NCBI GenBank assembly: GCA_047495785.1
Contig: JBLDXI010000032.1
Coordinates: 4,439,782 to 4,503,781 of the forward strand
Length of the DNA stretch: 64,000 nt
Direction of reading: 5' to 3'
Source: Lepidodermella squamata
Lineage: Eukaryota > Gastrotricha
Part shown: in pieces, positions 1 through 11,110 of the stretch
How the letters are laid out: each line of letters opens with the position of its first letter
How positions within the stretch are numbered: the stretch's first letter is position 1
Position numbers and translations under genes: made by a program
The notes under the pieces: model-generated
Told to the model about the DNA's origin: nothing
Seen by the model: the letters and a program-made list of their open reading frames with translations, nothing else
The model's database searches: none

Positions 1-1579
1 CCTCTTTTATAGTGTTAGGCCTGCGAAAAAATCTAGAATTTTTTCTGCGTCGAGCCACTGGTCGAGCGCCGCGAAAATCAGGTTACAATGCCGTACAGTT
101 GACAGGGTTTCGAGGAAAGATGATAGATCGAATCTACTCTGGCCAGTGGCGGAAAAATTTGCGCTGCATTCTGAGTTGAAGCCCTGAGTTTTTTCAGACC
201 CTCGCCTTGTGTTCGCAGCTCCGAAGCCATTGGCGCACCCCTTAGAACCTAACGAGAGTTTACGGTACAATGTTTACGCTCGCACCTCCCAGTGCACATT
301 CAACGGCGCCCGCGCTTTTTTTCGGCCAACTTGATGGCTATCTAAACTCGGTGACTCGTGGAGTGTTAATCGTGACCACCTGTAATGTGTCTATCAGTCG
401 CGATTAGTCGTGTGTAGTCTTGGAAACTTGAACAAAGGAATGCGGTCACCGGCCACCAACATAAAAAAAAATCGCCGGCATTAACACAGAGATACACACA
501 CACACATACACACAAGTTAAGAAAGATGGATGCATAAGTAGTTTAGTTTATAGACTAATTAGTTTCTTCTACATAGCCTATACGGAAAAGCTATAATCTT
601 ATTCATGTCAAGTCTGGCTAGATGCATGGACGCTTTTCATCAATTCGTCATATCGTTTTTTTCCATAGACAAGAGGCTATCTATTTTGATTAAAAAAAAG
701 CAAATATAGACAGCTTTTATTGTCGATGAAATAAATAATCGAAGTTCAAAACGATAGTATTTCAACGTAGTGAAGTTCCGACGCCGATCATACAGCCTGC
801 TCATCGAGCCTCTTGTTGTCAACAGCAATATGAATAATTGGATAAGAGAAAGTTAACCGATGTTGTTTTTCTATGCAGGCCCTGCTTCTAATTCTAGCAG
901 AGCCAAATCCGAACCGAAAGTGGAATGATCAGTTAGTATGCGTCTCGTCCACAGTTTTCGAATTTCCGGGTTCATGGTTAGGTCCAGTTCGGAAGTTGTG
1001 CGGGATTTTCCGTGTATAAGGCCTCATCATGACATTGAGAACAATGCGTAATCATTATTCGATACACTTATTCGAAAAAATAACCCAAGGCTGCATCTGG
1101 TGCGGAATTGTTGGATTTTGGCACACCAAACGGTTTTGGTTTTCCGCCATAGGTAATTTTATCGCAATTGGCTACAATTACTCCGGGAAAAGGTAATCTG
1201 GTGATACATGAAGCTGCTTCTCTTGCATCAAAATACAAAAATTCCAAACTTGTTCATGCCTTGTCTTTTATTTGATGATTTTTTCTTTTCTTTCTCGAAA
1301 TCATTTGCATGTTGATCTCATTTTGTTGACATTTTTGTGTTGTAGAGACACAAGCCGGCAGTCGGCATCAGTTAATTAATCGATCGAAGAAAAGATGAGG
1401 TAGAGAAAAAACAGAGAAAAAACAGATCAGGCGCGGAAAAATAAGGGACGAATCGGATGATAATATTATATTACCGTCGAGTAAATAACACCATCAAAAC
1501 CCGAAAGCAAACACAATGGACGTGTTAAGAGGTGACGAGAGACAGGGGTAGAAAGAGACAAGGAATCAGCGCCGACTCT
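1..1579. other. Intergenic, no gene seen
   Basis: No open frame here has a credible start, signal peptide or splice pattern. A short CA-type microsatellite lies at about 492-514. The right part is the 3' flank of the minus-strand gene ending at 1580. Confidence 0.6.
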
Positions 1580-2651
1580 TCAGAAGAAGAAGCCGCGGCC
1601 ATAGCCAAGGCCGTGGACACCGTTGTTGCCCCAGTTCCAGCCGTTGCGAGCATAGCCAAAGCCAGGGTAGCCGAAGCCGAAACCGTTGCCATAGCCGTTG
1701 CCGTAGCCCAATCCGTAGCCGTGGCCGACGAGGCCAGCACCGAAGTTGTTAGCCTGACCAGCGTTAGCACCGAATCCAGTAGCCTGGGCGCCAGAAGCCT
1801 GACCGCCGACGAAGTTGCCGAAGCCACCGAAGCCAAGACCAGCACGGCCAGCTTAGGAATAATCGATTCAGATTAATTATTGACTCGAAAAAGAGAGTTT
1901 TCGGAAACTTACCACCAGCACCGTAGGCTCCGAAGCCAAGACCATGACCAAGGCCAAGACCGACACCGCTGTTGTAGCCAAGACCAGCATGACCAGCACC
2001 GAAGCCATTTCCGTAGCCGAGGCCGTAGCCGCCGAATCCGTGACCACCGAAGCCAGCGAAGCCACCGTAGTAGGGAGCATAGCTGACCTGAGGAGCAACC
2101 TGCTGTTGCTGAGCAGCAGCGTGGTTGGCACCCTGAGCGGCAGCCTGGTTGAAGCCCTGAGCACCACCAGCTTGGTGAGCACCCTGTTGGCCAGCAGCCT
2201 GGGCAGCGCCGAAGTGGCCAGCGGCACCCTGGGATCCCTGAGAGCCCTGGGCGCCCTGAGCACCACCGTAGGCGAATCCGTTGTCGTAGTCACCAGCGGC
2301 CTGCTCGGCGGCAGCGGAGGTGCGCTCCGAGGCGGCGAGGAGGGAAGCGGCGTGGTCGTAACGGCCAGCAGCCTGCTGGGCATCGGCGTGCTGAGCACCC
2401 TGACCGAAAGCGCCGGCATGGTGAGATCCCTGAGAGCCCTGAGCGTGTTGACCGGCAGCAGCCTGAGCGGCAGCCTGGTGGCCGGCGGCTCCAGCGGATC
2501 CCTGGCCGAAATGAGCTCCACCGTTAGCAGCACCCTGGGATCCCCAAGCGCCATTGGCAGCACCAGCTGCACCTCCGAATCCGCCGAACGCTGGGACGAA
2601 ACCAGCGTTGGCTACGGCCAAGACTGTTGCCAAGACAGCGGCGGTGTACAT
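1580..2651 (-). CDS. Secreted Gly/Ala/Gln-rich core-module protein (copy 1)
   Basis: Two coding exons on the minus strand, 2651-1913 and 1851-1580, give 336 residues. The intron (1912-1852) begins GTAAG, ends AG and is phase 1. The start ATG is followed by a signal peptide (MYTAAVLATVLAVANA). The mature protein is Gly/Ala/Gln-rich. Its conserved core (about residues 90-145) contains GRYDHAASLLAASERTSA, then a DYDNGFAYGG block and QGSQGSQ repeats. The C-terminal half is a Gly-Tyr-Asn-rich tail ending GYGRGFFF. It is a close paralogue of the genes at 3930, 7820, 10012 and 12803, all on the same strand. I infer an extracellular structural role from composition, signal peptide and clustering. I do not recognise the family by name. 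Confidence 0.85.
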
Positions 2652-2653
2652 TT

Positions 2654-2715
2654 CTGTATAAAATAAATGGTTAGGTATGTATATTCAAGAGATCATTAAA
2701 GTAAGCGGGTCGAAC
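2654..2715 (-). other. Probable 5'UTR intron of the gene at 1580-2651
   Basis: On the minus strand a GTTCG donor at 2715 pairs with an acceptor ending TATACAG at 2654, two bases before the ATG. The 62-nt length matches the coding introns nearby. It lies between the TATA box at 2799-2793 and the start codon. Only RNA evidence could confirm it. Confidence 0.5.
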
Positions 2716-2792
2716 CTTTCTTGAAGGAATGTATAGTGAGTTGAGTCGAGAAGGCAAATGTGACTTGAGAGGATGGCCGCGGTTGGCTGGCC

Positions 2793-2799
2793 TTTTATA
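2793..2799 (-). promoter_or_regulatory. TATA box, gene at 1580-2651
   Basis: The minus strand reads TATAAAAGG here. Initiation about 30 bp downstream would give a short leader containing the proposed 62-nt intron. Confidence 0.7.
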
Positions 2800-3929
2800 G
2801 CCGGCCAGTCGAGCGGCAGTGCACAAGCCGTCGCAAGTCAGAGCCGAAGCCGCGCCAAGGGCTCAGCTGTGTCACTTCCAAACAACACAACTCGAGTCGA
2901 ATTACCTCGCACATCAAGCACATTCGAAAATTTGATCCACAGCCACACCGTTCAATCAAATTACGCCAAACAATAGCCAATTTTCAGCCCAGAATTAACC
3001 GAAGTGACGAGGTTTTTTTATTTCAGATGTTGTCAACAGTGACAGCCATGCGATTTTTTCGAGCAGATACGGCCAATGTACCGCGGAACGCACCGAAAAG
3101 CGATTCTCATCGGCGACTACGGTGAGCAAGTGTGAAAACAACAAGGCTGTTATTTTGGTAATACGCGGCGAGTAATAGGCACAACACAGCGCGCGCAGTG
3201 GATCAACTATTTTTTATTGCCTTGTTGTTTGTAATTGAAACAGCCTGACGAGCAGTCGAAATTGCGCGCGTGTGCACCTTGTCAATGCGAGACATGTTTT
3301 TAGCCTATGCATTTTGCATGCATGAGGCAAGTGCGAAATTTAGTTTTTCGTTTTTTGTTTATCAACAAATGTAGAAAAGGTTGTAGGTATTATATGTATA
3401 TTGTGTGAGACGCTTCGTAAGGACAAGCGCTACACCCTTGGGATAAGCGCTGTTACATCTATTAGCACCTTACAGCCCAGTGCGACACGAAATCTTGAAC
3501 GCGTCGAGTGCGATACATAAAAGTTGTATATTAAAAAGTCGAGTATATGTGATCATTGCCAAACAGAATTTATTCCTTCTTTTTGATCGCCGTTTCGGGC
3601 GAGAAAAAATACGTTCATCATCATTTCCATGTTGATCTCATATCGTCCACAAGACACGTTCCGGTGCCGTCCAAAAAGAAAAAATGTTTTGGGACCTCAG
3701 TAAATAAAAATAGTAAGTGCATGGGAGAACATTAGGAAATCCAAGTGATCAGTGCAGAATTCATGCACTAGTGCAGAAAATCGAACGCGCTAACGTTAAT
3801 GTCTTTCACATTGGCAGTGATCGGTTAGCGGGTTGATTTGAGCGCCGGTTTTCCGCATTTCATGCATGAATCGAGTTGAAGTGCAGGAGTTGTGTTAGGG
3901 GCCTAGGGGAGTGCTGATAATCGCGTGAT
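2800..3929. other. Intergenic, no gene seen
   Basis: Spacer between the first two core-module genes. No supported coding exon; it holds the promoter side of one gene and the 3' flank of the next. Confidence 0.6.
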
Positions 3930-4968
3930 TTAGAAGAAGAATCCGCGGCCATAGCCGAGGCCAAGACCGTTGACGCCATTGACACCATTGAAGTTCCAGC
4001 CGTTGTTTCCGTAGCCGAAACCAGCACGGTTGACACCGTTGAGGCCATTGAGACCGTAGCCCCAGCCAAGACCGTTGCCCCAGCCAAGACCAGCGTTGTT
4101 AGCCTGACCAGCGTTGGCACCGAAGCCAGTAGCCTGAGCACCAGAGACGCGGTTGCCGACGAGGCCAGCGCCAAGACCGTAACCGGCGACGTTACCAGCA
4201 CCAATGCCAGCTAAAGGTAGAATTATATTTAGCTACCATTCAGTGGCGATAGGTGATTCGACTTTACTTACCACCGAGGCCATAGGCACCATTGCCCCAA
4301 CCGTTTCCGTAGCCCCATCCGTTACCATAGCCAAGACCACGACCAGCAAGGCCGTTGTAGCCAGCGAAGCCACCGTAGTAGGGAGCGTAGTAGACCTGGG
4401 GAGCAGCCTGGGCCTGCTGGGCAGCGGCCTGCTGGGCACCCTGGGCGGCAGCCTGGTTGAAGCCCTGAGCACCAGCGGACTGCTGGGCACCCTGTTGACC
4501 GGCAGCCTGGGCAGCAGCCTGCTGGGCAGCGGCAGCCTGGGATCCCTGAGAACCCTGGGCGCCCTGAGCACCACCGTAGGCGAATCCGTTGTCGTAGTCA
4601 CCAGCGGCCTGCTCGGCGGCAGCGGAGGTGCGCTCCGAGGCGGCGAGGAGGGAAGCGGCGTGGTCGTAACGGCCAGCAGCCTGCTGGGCATCAGCGTGCT
4701 GGGCACCCTGGCCGAAAGCGGCAGCCTGTTGCGATCCCTGAGAGCCCTGAGCGTGTTGACCGGCAGCAGCCTGAGCAGCAGCCTGGGCAGCGGCAGATCC
4801 AGCAGATCCCTGACCGAAGTTGGCACCACCGTTGGCGGCACCCTGGGCACCCCAGGCACCGTTGGCAGCTCCAGCGGAGCCTCCCCAGCCTCCGAGGCCT
4901 CCGAAGTTGCCGAGGAACTGAGCGTTCGAGACGGCGAGGACGGCGCAGAAAACAGCGGCGGCGTACAT
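3930..4968 (-). CDS. Secreted Gly/Ala/Gln-rich core-module protein (copy 2)
   Basis: Minus-strand exons 4968-4272 and 4210-3930 give 325 residues. The intron is 61 nt, has a GTAAGT donor and is phase 1, the same position as in the gene at 1580. The signal peptide is MYAAAVFCAVLAVSNA. The N-terminal block (NGAWGAQGAANGGANFGQG), the GRYDHAAS core and the QGSQGSQ repeats closely match the genes at 1580 and 10012. The tail is rich in Gly-Leu-Asn-Gly and Tyr-Gly-Asn-Gly and ends GYGRGFFF. The shared intron position argues for tandem duplication. The inferred role is an extracellular matrix or cuticle-type structural protein; no enzyme motif is present. Confidence 0.85.
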
Positions 4969-5034
4969 TTTCTCAAAACTGATTTGATTTAACAGAAGAA
5001 ATCTTCAGTCGAATAGTTACGTGCGCAAGGCTGC

Positions 5035-5043
5035 TTTTTTATA
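5035..5043 (-). promoter_or_regulatory. TATA box, gene at 3930-4968
   Basis: The minus strand reads GGTATAAAAAAG, 67 bp upstream of the ATG, which fits a leader of about 40 nt. Confidence 0.7.
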
Positions 5044-7819
5044 CCCTCGCCCAGGTGTGAGAAAAAAACGTTCGGTCTTTCTCGAAGGATTGTTGCCACG
5101 TGCAAATAGGCCAAGTTCTGCGGTCGTCTATTCGCAGATCTGTTTATACTTCTTTGATCAATTTGTATTGTCAGGCTCTTCTTTTGCCATGCTCACGATA
5201 TCCCACCCTTCCTTATCCGATTGTTGTTCTTAAAATATGCGTGATTATTTCGGAGAATTCCGAGAGGAAATTCTGCACGAAACTTTCGAGCAGCTACGGT
5301 TGGCCGAAAAGCAATTTCCATTTTTTACGTGGCGGTCATTTTTTGCGGCTATCGCTCTCGTTCGAGCGGCAGTCGGCTGGCGAGAGGCAGAACACCTGCT
5401 TTTTTGCTTTTATGACTGTTTAGTTTTCTCTCGCGCCATTCGCGACGATATGCTCAAGGCCTGGCTTTGTTTTATGAGCATACGTGCTTCAATGGTCGGC
5501 TGTTTCTAGGCCGCCCTCGCCATGAATGCTTCGTGCTACAATTGAAGGCGACTTCTCACTCGCACTTGTGGCCATTTTTGTAGCCGTGTGCTTGGACACG
5601 TCGCCGTTTTGCATCCAAGTTTCCCACACATCATAGTTCGAATAATCCTCAAAATAAATGTTCAAGGTCAATGCCGAGAAATTTCATCCGAGTCGCCATA
5701 AATACGATGATGGATCAATCCACCGAGAAAACGAAAATCCGTTGTTCAGTTGCTTTCAGCTTGATCGAGTTGTACATGCAAAATCAGATATAAAAGTTAC
5801 CAACCAATCGCATCAATCTTGATTGGTAATACATTGTATCTACGGTATAAAACAATTTATAAGCATTAAAAACCGGCGATCTCGCGCGCAAAATGGATTA
5901 CAAATGAGTTATTTGAATGGAGATAAGGAGCCAGTTTGATGTTGAAAACTACCATGAATATAAGCTTATACAAATGTTTGGGCTCTATTGTACGTAAGCT
6001 CAAACTGAGAAAATTCGACTCATCCATTGGACGGAGCCTATATTTACTTATTTCGCTGCTGCGCAAAGTCGGAAGACGGCCCTTGGTATAATTTGTTACG
6101 AGGGGCGTGTTAGTATTCGAAAATCACCCTCATTAGCCAAGAGCTAATAAAGAAGTTGGTGACAAGTGACAAGCAATTGATTTCGACTGCGCTTATACTG
6201 TTGGTTAGCCGAAGAAACATTTATTGATAGATTTATCATATCAGGAAGCTTGAAACATTCATTCTTTTTAATAAAAGGTTGTATATCTTCTTATAAGCCA
6301 GAAATTGTATGCATTAAAATAATTGCAAACGCAACCTAAGGTCACCCGTGAAGCAGTAATACCCGCAGCCTTTGTTGTGACCAACACTGGCCAACCGCTT
6401 GTAGCAATACACGCATTCTTGCTGGCCGCTCGCCGGTGCCAGTGTTAACTTTTTTGATAAGCTGAATCATCTCGAACCGGCTAACTTGGTCATGCTGGCA
6501 TATTTTTCGAGCTTGCTCTCGCCAAACCTGAGGCACTAACTAAATTAGCGCAATTCAACAATTTGACATTCGTGAATGGACAATTTCATATTATATCTTA
6601 TTTTTTCTCAAAAAGCACCTATAGCGGATTCTCCTTTCTAAATTCAGCGGTTCAGATTTGTGAGCAAAGAAATTGCAAATGAAATATGGATAGACAGTAG
6701 ACAATATACCTATTAAGCAGAAATTATTACGAAATTATTTCTTTATCAAAAAAATCAGAATCCTAGAACATCCGCTAATTTCTTCCCGAAATATTCATAC
6801 CGCTCTATTTGGCTTCAATGAATAAAGAATAAAGCTAGTACACCTACCTAAAGTGCGACAAGGGTTCTAGAATTGTGTATAATTGATATAATTGACAAGG
6901 AAATGGTCTTCGTGGCCAATGGTGGCAAGATGCGTGGTGTGGTCATTCGAACTTTCGTTGTTCATGGATGTGCTGAGGAATGGCTGGAGCTCTGAAGCAG
7001 GCATAATGTCACAGAGATCCCAGGGCATTAAAGAAATAAAACATACTTGAAATTCTGCAGCGTTTGGATTTCGCAATGATTTGAAGAGAATTCTTTAGTT
7101 AATTACATTACTCAATAACACAGCATTCGTGGCTACAGCTACATACATTCAAATTGCTTGGCAAATAATCATTTTTGCGCGCCTGGTAACTTCAGCAGGA
7201 ATTATATAATCCTTTCATGACCAAAATGTCCTCCATGGGAAATTATTTCATATACTTACTTATCGTCCTCTTATGACCATATCATAACTTCATGAAAATT
7301 GCGTGTTTCAGGGACGTGCTGGATGGCCAGCTATCAGCTTCCGGATCGGAATACTCGACGGCTAACAACTCCTTGCCTTAATATGGATTCGAAAATTGTA
7401 TTACAGAATATTGCTCCCCAACCATCGAGCGATAATTCCGCTAATTGAAAGTCCACACTTTCCGCAATTTTGGTGGATTTATACGCATGGATTTTTGGGA
7501 CTTTAGAGCGGAAACTAAAATAACATCAGATATGAATAGGAAGGCGGATTTTGGGGCAAATCAACCACCCCTCGATGACTGCTGTGTACACCGATGGGTA
7601 AATCGGTGTATTATGGGTTGTGAAGTAACGAACGAATTTTGCCAACGAGCCACTTTTATTGCGGACCCTTTAATCCGAGTTTCAATGTAAAAAAATAACA
7701 CTTCGCAGTCAGACGGTTCCGCGAGTATAAGCTTCCATTCCACTGTTGTTTCCTCCGAGAAAGATCGATGATAAGCAATTCGTCTATTTTATCTAGATCA
7801 CTATATCAGCTTGAGTGCC
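5044..7819. other. Long intergenic stretch, no supported gene
   Basis: Several short open frames exist on both strands, but none has a signal peptide, a repeated family motif or consistent splice phases. A 9-bp-stem hairpin lies at 7587-7610 (TACACCGAT ... ATCGGTGTA). A Cys-rich minus-strand frame at about 6340-6475 is discussed under rejected items. Confidence 0.5.
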
Positions 7820-8605
7820 TCAGTGGAACCTCTGGCCGAACTGGCGACCGAATCCAACGTTCCCAAAATGACCAAAACCACGGCCGAAACCCAGACCAAG
7901 ACCGAGCCCGTTTCCGAAGCCATTGCCGACGGCGCCGAAAGCTCCGTAGCCAAGACCAGCGCTGTTAGCCTGACCAGCGTTGGCGCCGAAGCCAGTAGCC
8001 TGAGCACCAGAGACGCGGTTGCCGACGAGGCCAGCGCCAAGGCCGTAACCGAAGCCGCCATTGCCGATGTTGGCGACGTTACCAAAGTTGTTATTGAAGC
8101 CATTTGATGCCGCCTGGTGGCCGCCATGTGCTGCAGCGGCGTTGTGTGCACCTTCCTGGCCGGCAGCCTGGTTGGCAGCATGATGGCCAGCAGCGGCTTG
8201 AGAGCCTTGTGAGCCCTGGGCGCCCTGAGCACCACCGTGGTTGTATGACGACGAATGCTGACCAGCGGCTTGTTCAGCGCCGGCTGAGGTCCGCTCCGAG
8301 GCAGCGAGGAGGGAAGCGGCGTGGTCGTAGCGACCAGCAGCCTGCTGGGCATCGGCGTGCTGGGCACCCTGAGAGTATGCGTGAGATCCCTGAGACCCTT
8401 GTGATCCTTGCGCTTCCGATCGATGAGCACCTGCAGCCTGCGCGTGATGACCGGCTGAACCTGCCGCCGCATTGTTCGCATGAGCGCCCGCTACAGCACT
8501 TGCATGTTGGCCATGCTGCGCATGTTGAGCCACATTCCGACCTCCAAGACCTACAGATGCGCTGGCTGCGGCAACAAGACCGCACAAAACAACTGCCTTG
8601 AACAT
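7820..8605 (-). CDS. Secreted Ala/His/Gly-rich core-module protein (copy 3)
   Basis: A single coding exon on the minus strand gives 261 residues. I chose the ATG at 8605 because it starts a signal peptide (MFKAVVLCGLVAAASAS) and sits 2 nt after a likely splice acceptor. The N-terminal region is His/Ala/Gln-rich (QHAQHGQHAS). It is followed by the shared GRYDHAASLLAASERTSA core and QGAQGSQGSQ repeats, then a Gly-Phe-Asn-rich tail. The tail segment VSGAQATGFGANAGQAN also occurs in the genes at 1580 and 3930. Unlike those, the coding part has no intron and the end is FGQRFH rather than GRGFFF, so this is a more diverged paralogue. The inferred role is the same extracellular structural one. Confidence 0.82.
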   Translation of the reverse strand: MFKAVVLCGLVAAASASVGLGGRNVAQHAQHGQHASAVAGAHANNAAAGSAGHHAQAAGAHRSEAQGSQGSQGSHAYSQGAQHADAQQAAGRYDHAASLLAASERTSAGAEQAAGQHSSSYNHGGAQGAQGSQGSQAAAGHHAANQAAGQEGAHNAAAAHGGHQAASNGFNNNFGNVANIGNGGFGYGLGAGLVGNRVSGAQATGFGANAGQANSAGLGYGAFGAVGNGFGNGLGLGLGFGRGFGHFGNVGFGRQFGQRFH

Positions 8606-8606
8606 T

Positions 8607-8664
8607 CTAACAAATAAAACGAAGTATTGAATCGATTTGAAATGGAAAGCCTGAAAGTGCAAAC
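8607..8664 (-). other. Probable 5'UTR intron of the gene at 7820-8605
   Basis: A minus-strand donor (GCAAG/GTTTGC) at 8664 and an acceptor (TTTGTTAG) at 8607 bound a 58-nt intron just before the ATG. The arrangement matches the leader intron proposed for the gene at 1580-2651. Confidence 0.5.
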
Positions 8665-8733
8665 CTTGCTCGTTAATTGGTTTGATTTAAAGGAGCTTTG
8701 CTCTAGACTGGTTAACTTCGGCCTTAACTTCAT

Positions 8734-8741
8734 CATTTATA
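8734..8741 (-). promoter_or_regulatory. TATA box, gene at 7820-8605
   Basis: The minus strand reads TATAAATG upstream of the proposed leader intron. Confidence 0.55.
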
Positions 8742-10011
8742 TGTAGTCACAATGTTTGTTATCCTGCGAGTGTGAGTACAAGGGCCCGGTAAATTAAAGC
8801 ATTCGGGAGCAAAACGTAATTTTGATGGAACACAGTTAAGGTATAGCTTCGATGCAGTGAAGTACTTTAGATGAAAATCGGACCATCATTTATATTAATA
8901 TGATGTATAGTTACTTCCTTCGATTTCCCAAAAAATGCATGTCGCAAAGCATGATGACACGATAGATGACTTAACGAGTATTTACGGTAATATGCGGGCG
9001 CCGTTGACGATCCTCAGCCGCAACAAAGCAACTCGGGGCTTGTATTTGTTGAGCTCACACTCGCTCACACGGTAGCACTGCATGCCTCGCTTTTTTCCGT
9101 GTCGGAAGTATGTGATAGCGTTGTTATGCGAGTGCTGCACTGGAAATTACCAGATTGTTTGTAAACAACAAGGTGCAAAGAACTTTGCAAATAAGTCTTG
9201 GCTGGATCTTCTTTATTATTTTTATTACTTTATTCTTATACCATTTGTTATTTGTTATTCTTCTTTATTCTCTAACATCCACTCTCGATTTCTGCTTCTA
9301 GAATTATATAACTGTCTTTACTCTTTATTCGTTCGCCATCAGATTTCGCCATTGAATTCTCGGATACGCCGGTTCGGGACTTTTACAGAAAAAAAATAAG
9401 AAAGAGAAAAATGTGATAAAAATGAGGAACAAAAACTAATTAACAAAAATAATGGTGAATAGTAGACATTGTATTTTCGCCAGGCCTGTAAACAATACAT
9501 GCTCAGGCTGTTCAAGGTTATCGGATTATTGCTCTAACTAATATAAGATAGTCTGAATTCATTGATTTCGGTTGCCCAAGGTTCTTTCCGCCTGAAATCT
9601 TGCGGTCAGCAGCAAGCGTCCGACATAACACAATGAGGAGCAACTGGTTATGGAAACGGTTCCGCGAACGCCGGAGGTTATTATTACCCTGGCCGCGGTC
9701 ATGGCTACGTCATACTACGACAACGTACTACGACGGCTTCTAAGCCCCGACTCTCTGCTCCACTACTGTTCTAGATCATGATCCTGTACCTACTAAATAA
9801 TTATCAATTTCTTACAACTTGTTTAAAAAAGACACCGTCATTTACGATTGCCACGTGTCGAAGGTATTTATTACCTCTGCTTTTTAGCATTGACAATAAA
9901 ACATTCATACACAAAAAGGGGGTGCGCGAACAACAGCAGTGTAAAAGAAGGTTGAGAAGGGGTTACGGGAAAAGGGAAGAAAGGCAGTGGTGTGATTCGA
10001 TCTTCAGCTGT
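8742..10011. other. Intergenic, no gene seen
   Basis: AT-rich spacer and 3' flank of the next minus-strand gene. No supported coding exon. Confidence 0.55.
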
Positions 10012-11013
10012 TTAGAAGAAGAATCCGCGGCCATAGCCAAGACCGTTGACGCCGTTGAGGCCATTGTTGAAGTTCCAGCCGTTGTTGGCGTAGCCGAAAC
10101 CGTTGCCATAGCCAAGACCGTTGACGCCACCGACGCGGCCAGCGTTGACGCCGTTGAGGCCAGCACCGTAGAAACCAGCGTTGCCATAGCCGAGGCCAGC
10201 GTTGCCGTAGCCGAGACCAGCACCATAGCCGAGGCCAGCGCCGTAGCCGAGGCCAAGACCAGCAGTGCCGACGTTGCCGACGCGGCCAGCGTTGACACCG
10301 GTGAGGCCAACACCGTTGAGGGCAGCACCGTTGTAGCCAGCGCCGTAGTAACCGTTGTTGAAACCGTTACCGTAGCCAAGACCACGACCGGCAAGGCCGT
10401 TGTAGCCAGCGAAGCCACCGTAGTAGGGAGCGTAGTAGACCTGGGGAGCAGCCTGGGCCTGCTGGGCAGCAGCCTGCTGGGCGCCCTGAGCGGCAGCCTG
10501 GTTGAAGCCCTGAGCACCAGCGGAGTGCTGGGCACCCTGTTGACCGGCAGCCTGGGCGGCAGCCTGCTGGGCAGCGGCAGCGGCGGATCCCTGAGAGCCC
10601 TGAGCGCCCTGAGCGCCACCGTAGGCGAATCCGTTGTCGTAGTCACCAGCGGCCTGCTCGGCGGCAGCGGAGGTGCGCTCAGAGGCAGCGAGGATGGAAG
10701 CGGCGTGGTCGTAACGGCCAGCAGCCTGCTGGGCATCGGCGTGGGTGGCACCCTTTCCGTAAGCACCGGCGAACTGGGATCCCTGGGAACCCTGAGCCTG
10801 TTGGGCAGCAGCGGCATGGCCGGCAGCCTGGTGGCCAGCAGCGCCAGCAGATCCCTGACCGAACTGAGCACCACCGTTGGCGGCACCCTGGGCGCCCCAA
10901 GCACCGTTGGCAGCACCAGCGGAACCTCCCCAACCTCCGAGGTGGCCAGCTCCGAGGAACTGGGCGTTGGCGGCAGCCGCGAAGAGAGCGCAGACAAGGG
11001 TTGCGGTGTACAT
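10012..11013 (-). CDS. Secreted Gly/Ala/Gln-rich core-module protein (copy 4)
   Basis: An uninterrupted 333-residue frame on the minus strand starts with signal peptide MYTATLVCALFAAAANA. The order is: N-terminal NGAWGAQGAANGGAQFGQG block, GRYDHAAS and ASERTSAAAEQA core, QGAQGSQGS repeats, AAPQVYYAPYYGGFAGYNG block, then a long tail of GLGYGNAG and GLNGVNAG repeats ending GLGYGRGFFF. The middle is almost identical to the gene at 3930. The tail lacks the intron and carries extra Leu-Gly-Tyr-Gly repeats. The tail's Gly-Val-Asn repeats resemble the neighbour at 15800. The whole antisense strand is also open, but that is a side effect of composition. Confidence 0.87.
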   Translation of the reverse strand: MYTATLVCALFAAAANAQFLGAGHLGGWGGSAGAANGAWGAQGAANGGAQFGQGSAGAAGHQAAGHAAAAQQAQGSQGSQFAGAYGKGATHADAQQAAGRYDHAASILAASERTSAAAEQAAGDYDNGFAYGGAQGAQGSQGSAAAAAQQAAAQAAGQQGAQHSAGAQGFNQAAAQGAQQAAAQQAQAAPQVYYAPYYGGFAGYNGLAGRGLGYGNGFNNGYYGAGYNGAALNGVGLTGVNAGRVGNVGTAGLGLGYGAGLGYGAGLGYGNAGLGYGNAGFYGAGLNGVNAGRVGGVNGLGYGNGFGYANNGWNFNNGLNGVNGLGYGRGFFF

Positions 11014-11102
11014 GGTAGTGTGGTGTATGAGGCTTGAAGAAAGAGTGATTTGAATGTTTAAGACTCTGAGTTAAGACCTGAATACATGGAAAAATTCCAC
11101 CG

Positions 11103-11110
11103 CTTATATA
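11103..11110 (-). promoter_or_regulatory. TATA box, gene at 10012-11013
   Basis: The minus strand reads GGCTATATAAGCG, about 90 bp before the ATG. The same GGCTATATAAGC string precedes the gene at 20378-21131, suggesting a shared core-promoter type. Confidence 0.7.

Noticed and set aside
1532-2666. Plus-strand Ser/Val/Ala-rich long frames opposite the first gene
   Set aside because: Exact antisense of the minus-strand gene, lacking start context, splice sites or signal peptide.
5021-5671. Several short open frames on both strands, including an ATG-started 90-codon frame at 5237
   Set aside because: Overlapping frames with no signal peptide, domain or splice logic, in the upstream region of a minus-strand gene.
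6340-6475. Minus-strand Cys-rich open frame (CVYCYKR then KGCGYYC)
   Set aside because: No ATG or signal-peptide exon could be joined in a consistent phase, and the frame is short. It may be an exon of something, but I cannot support it.
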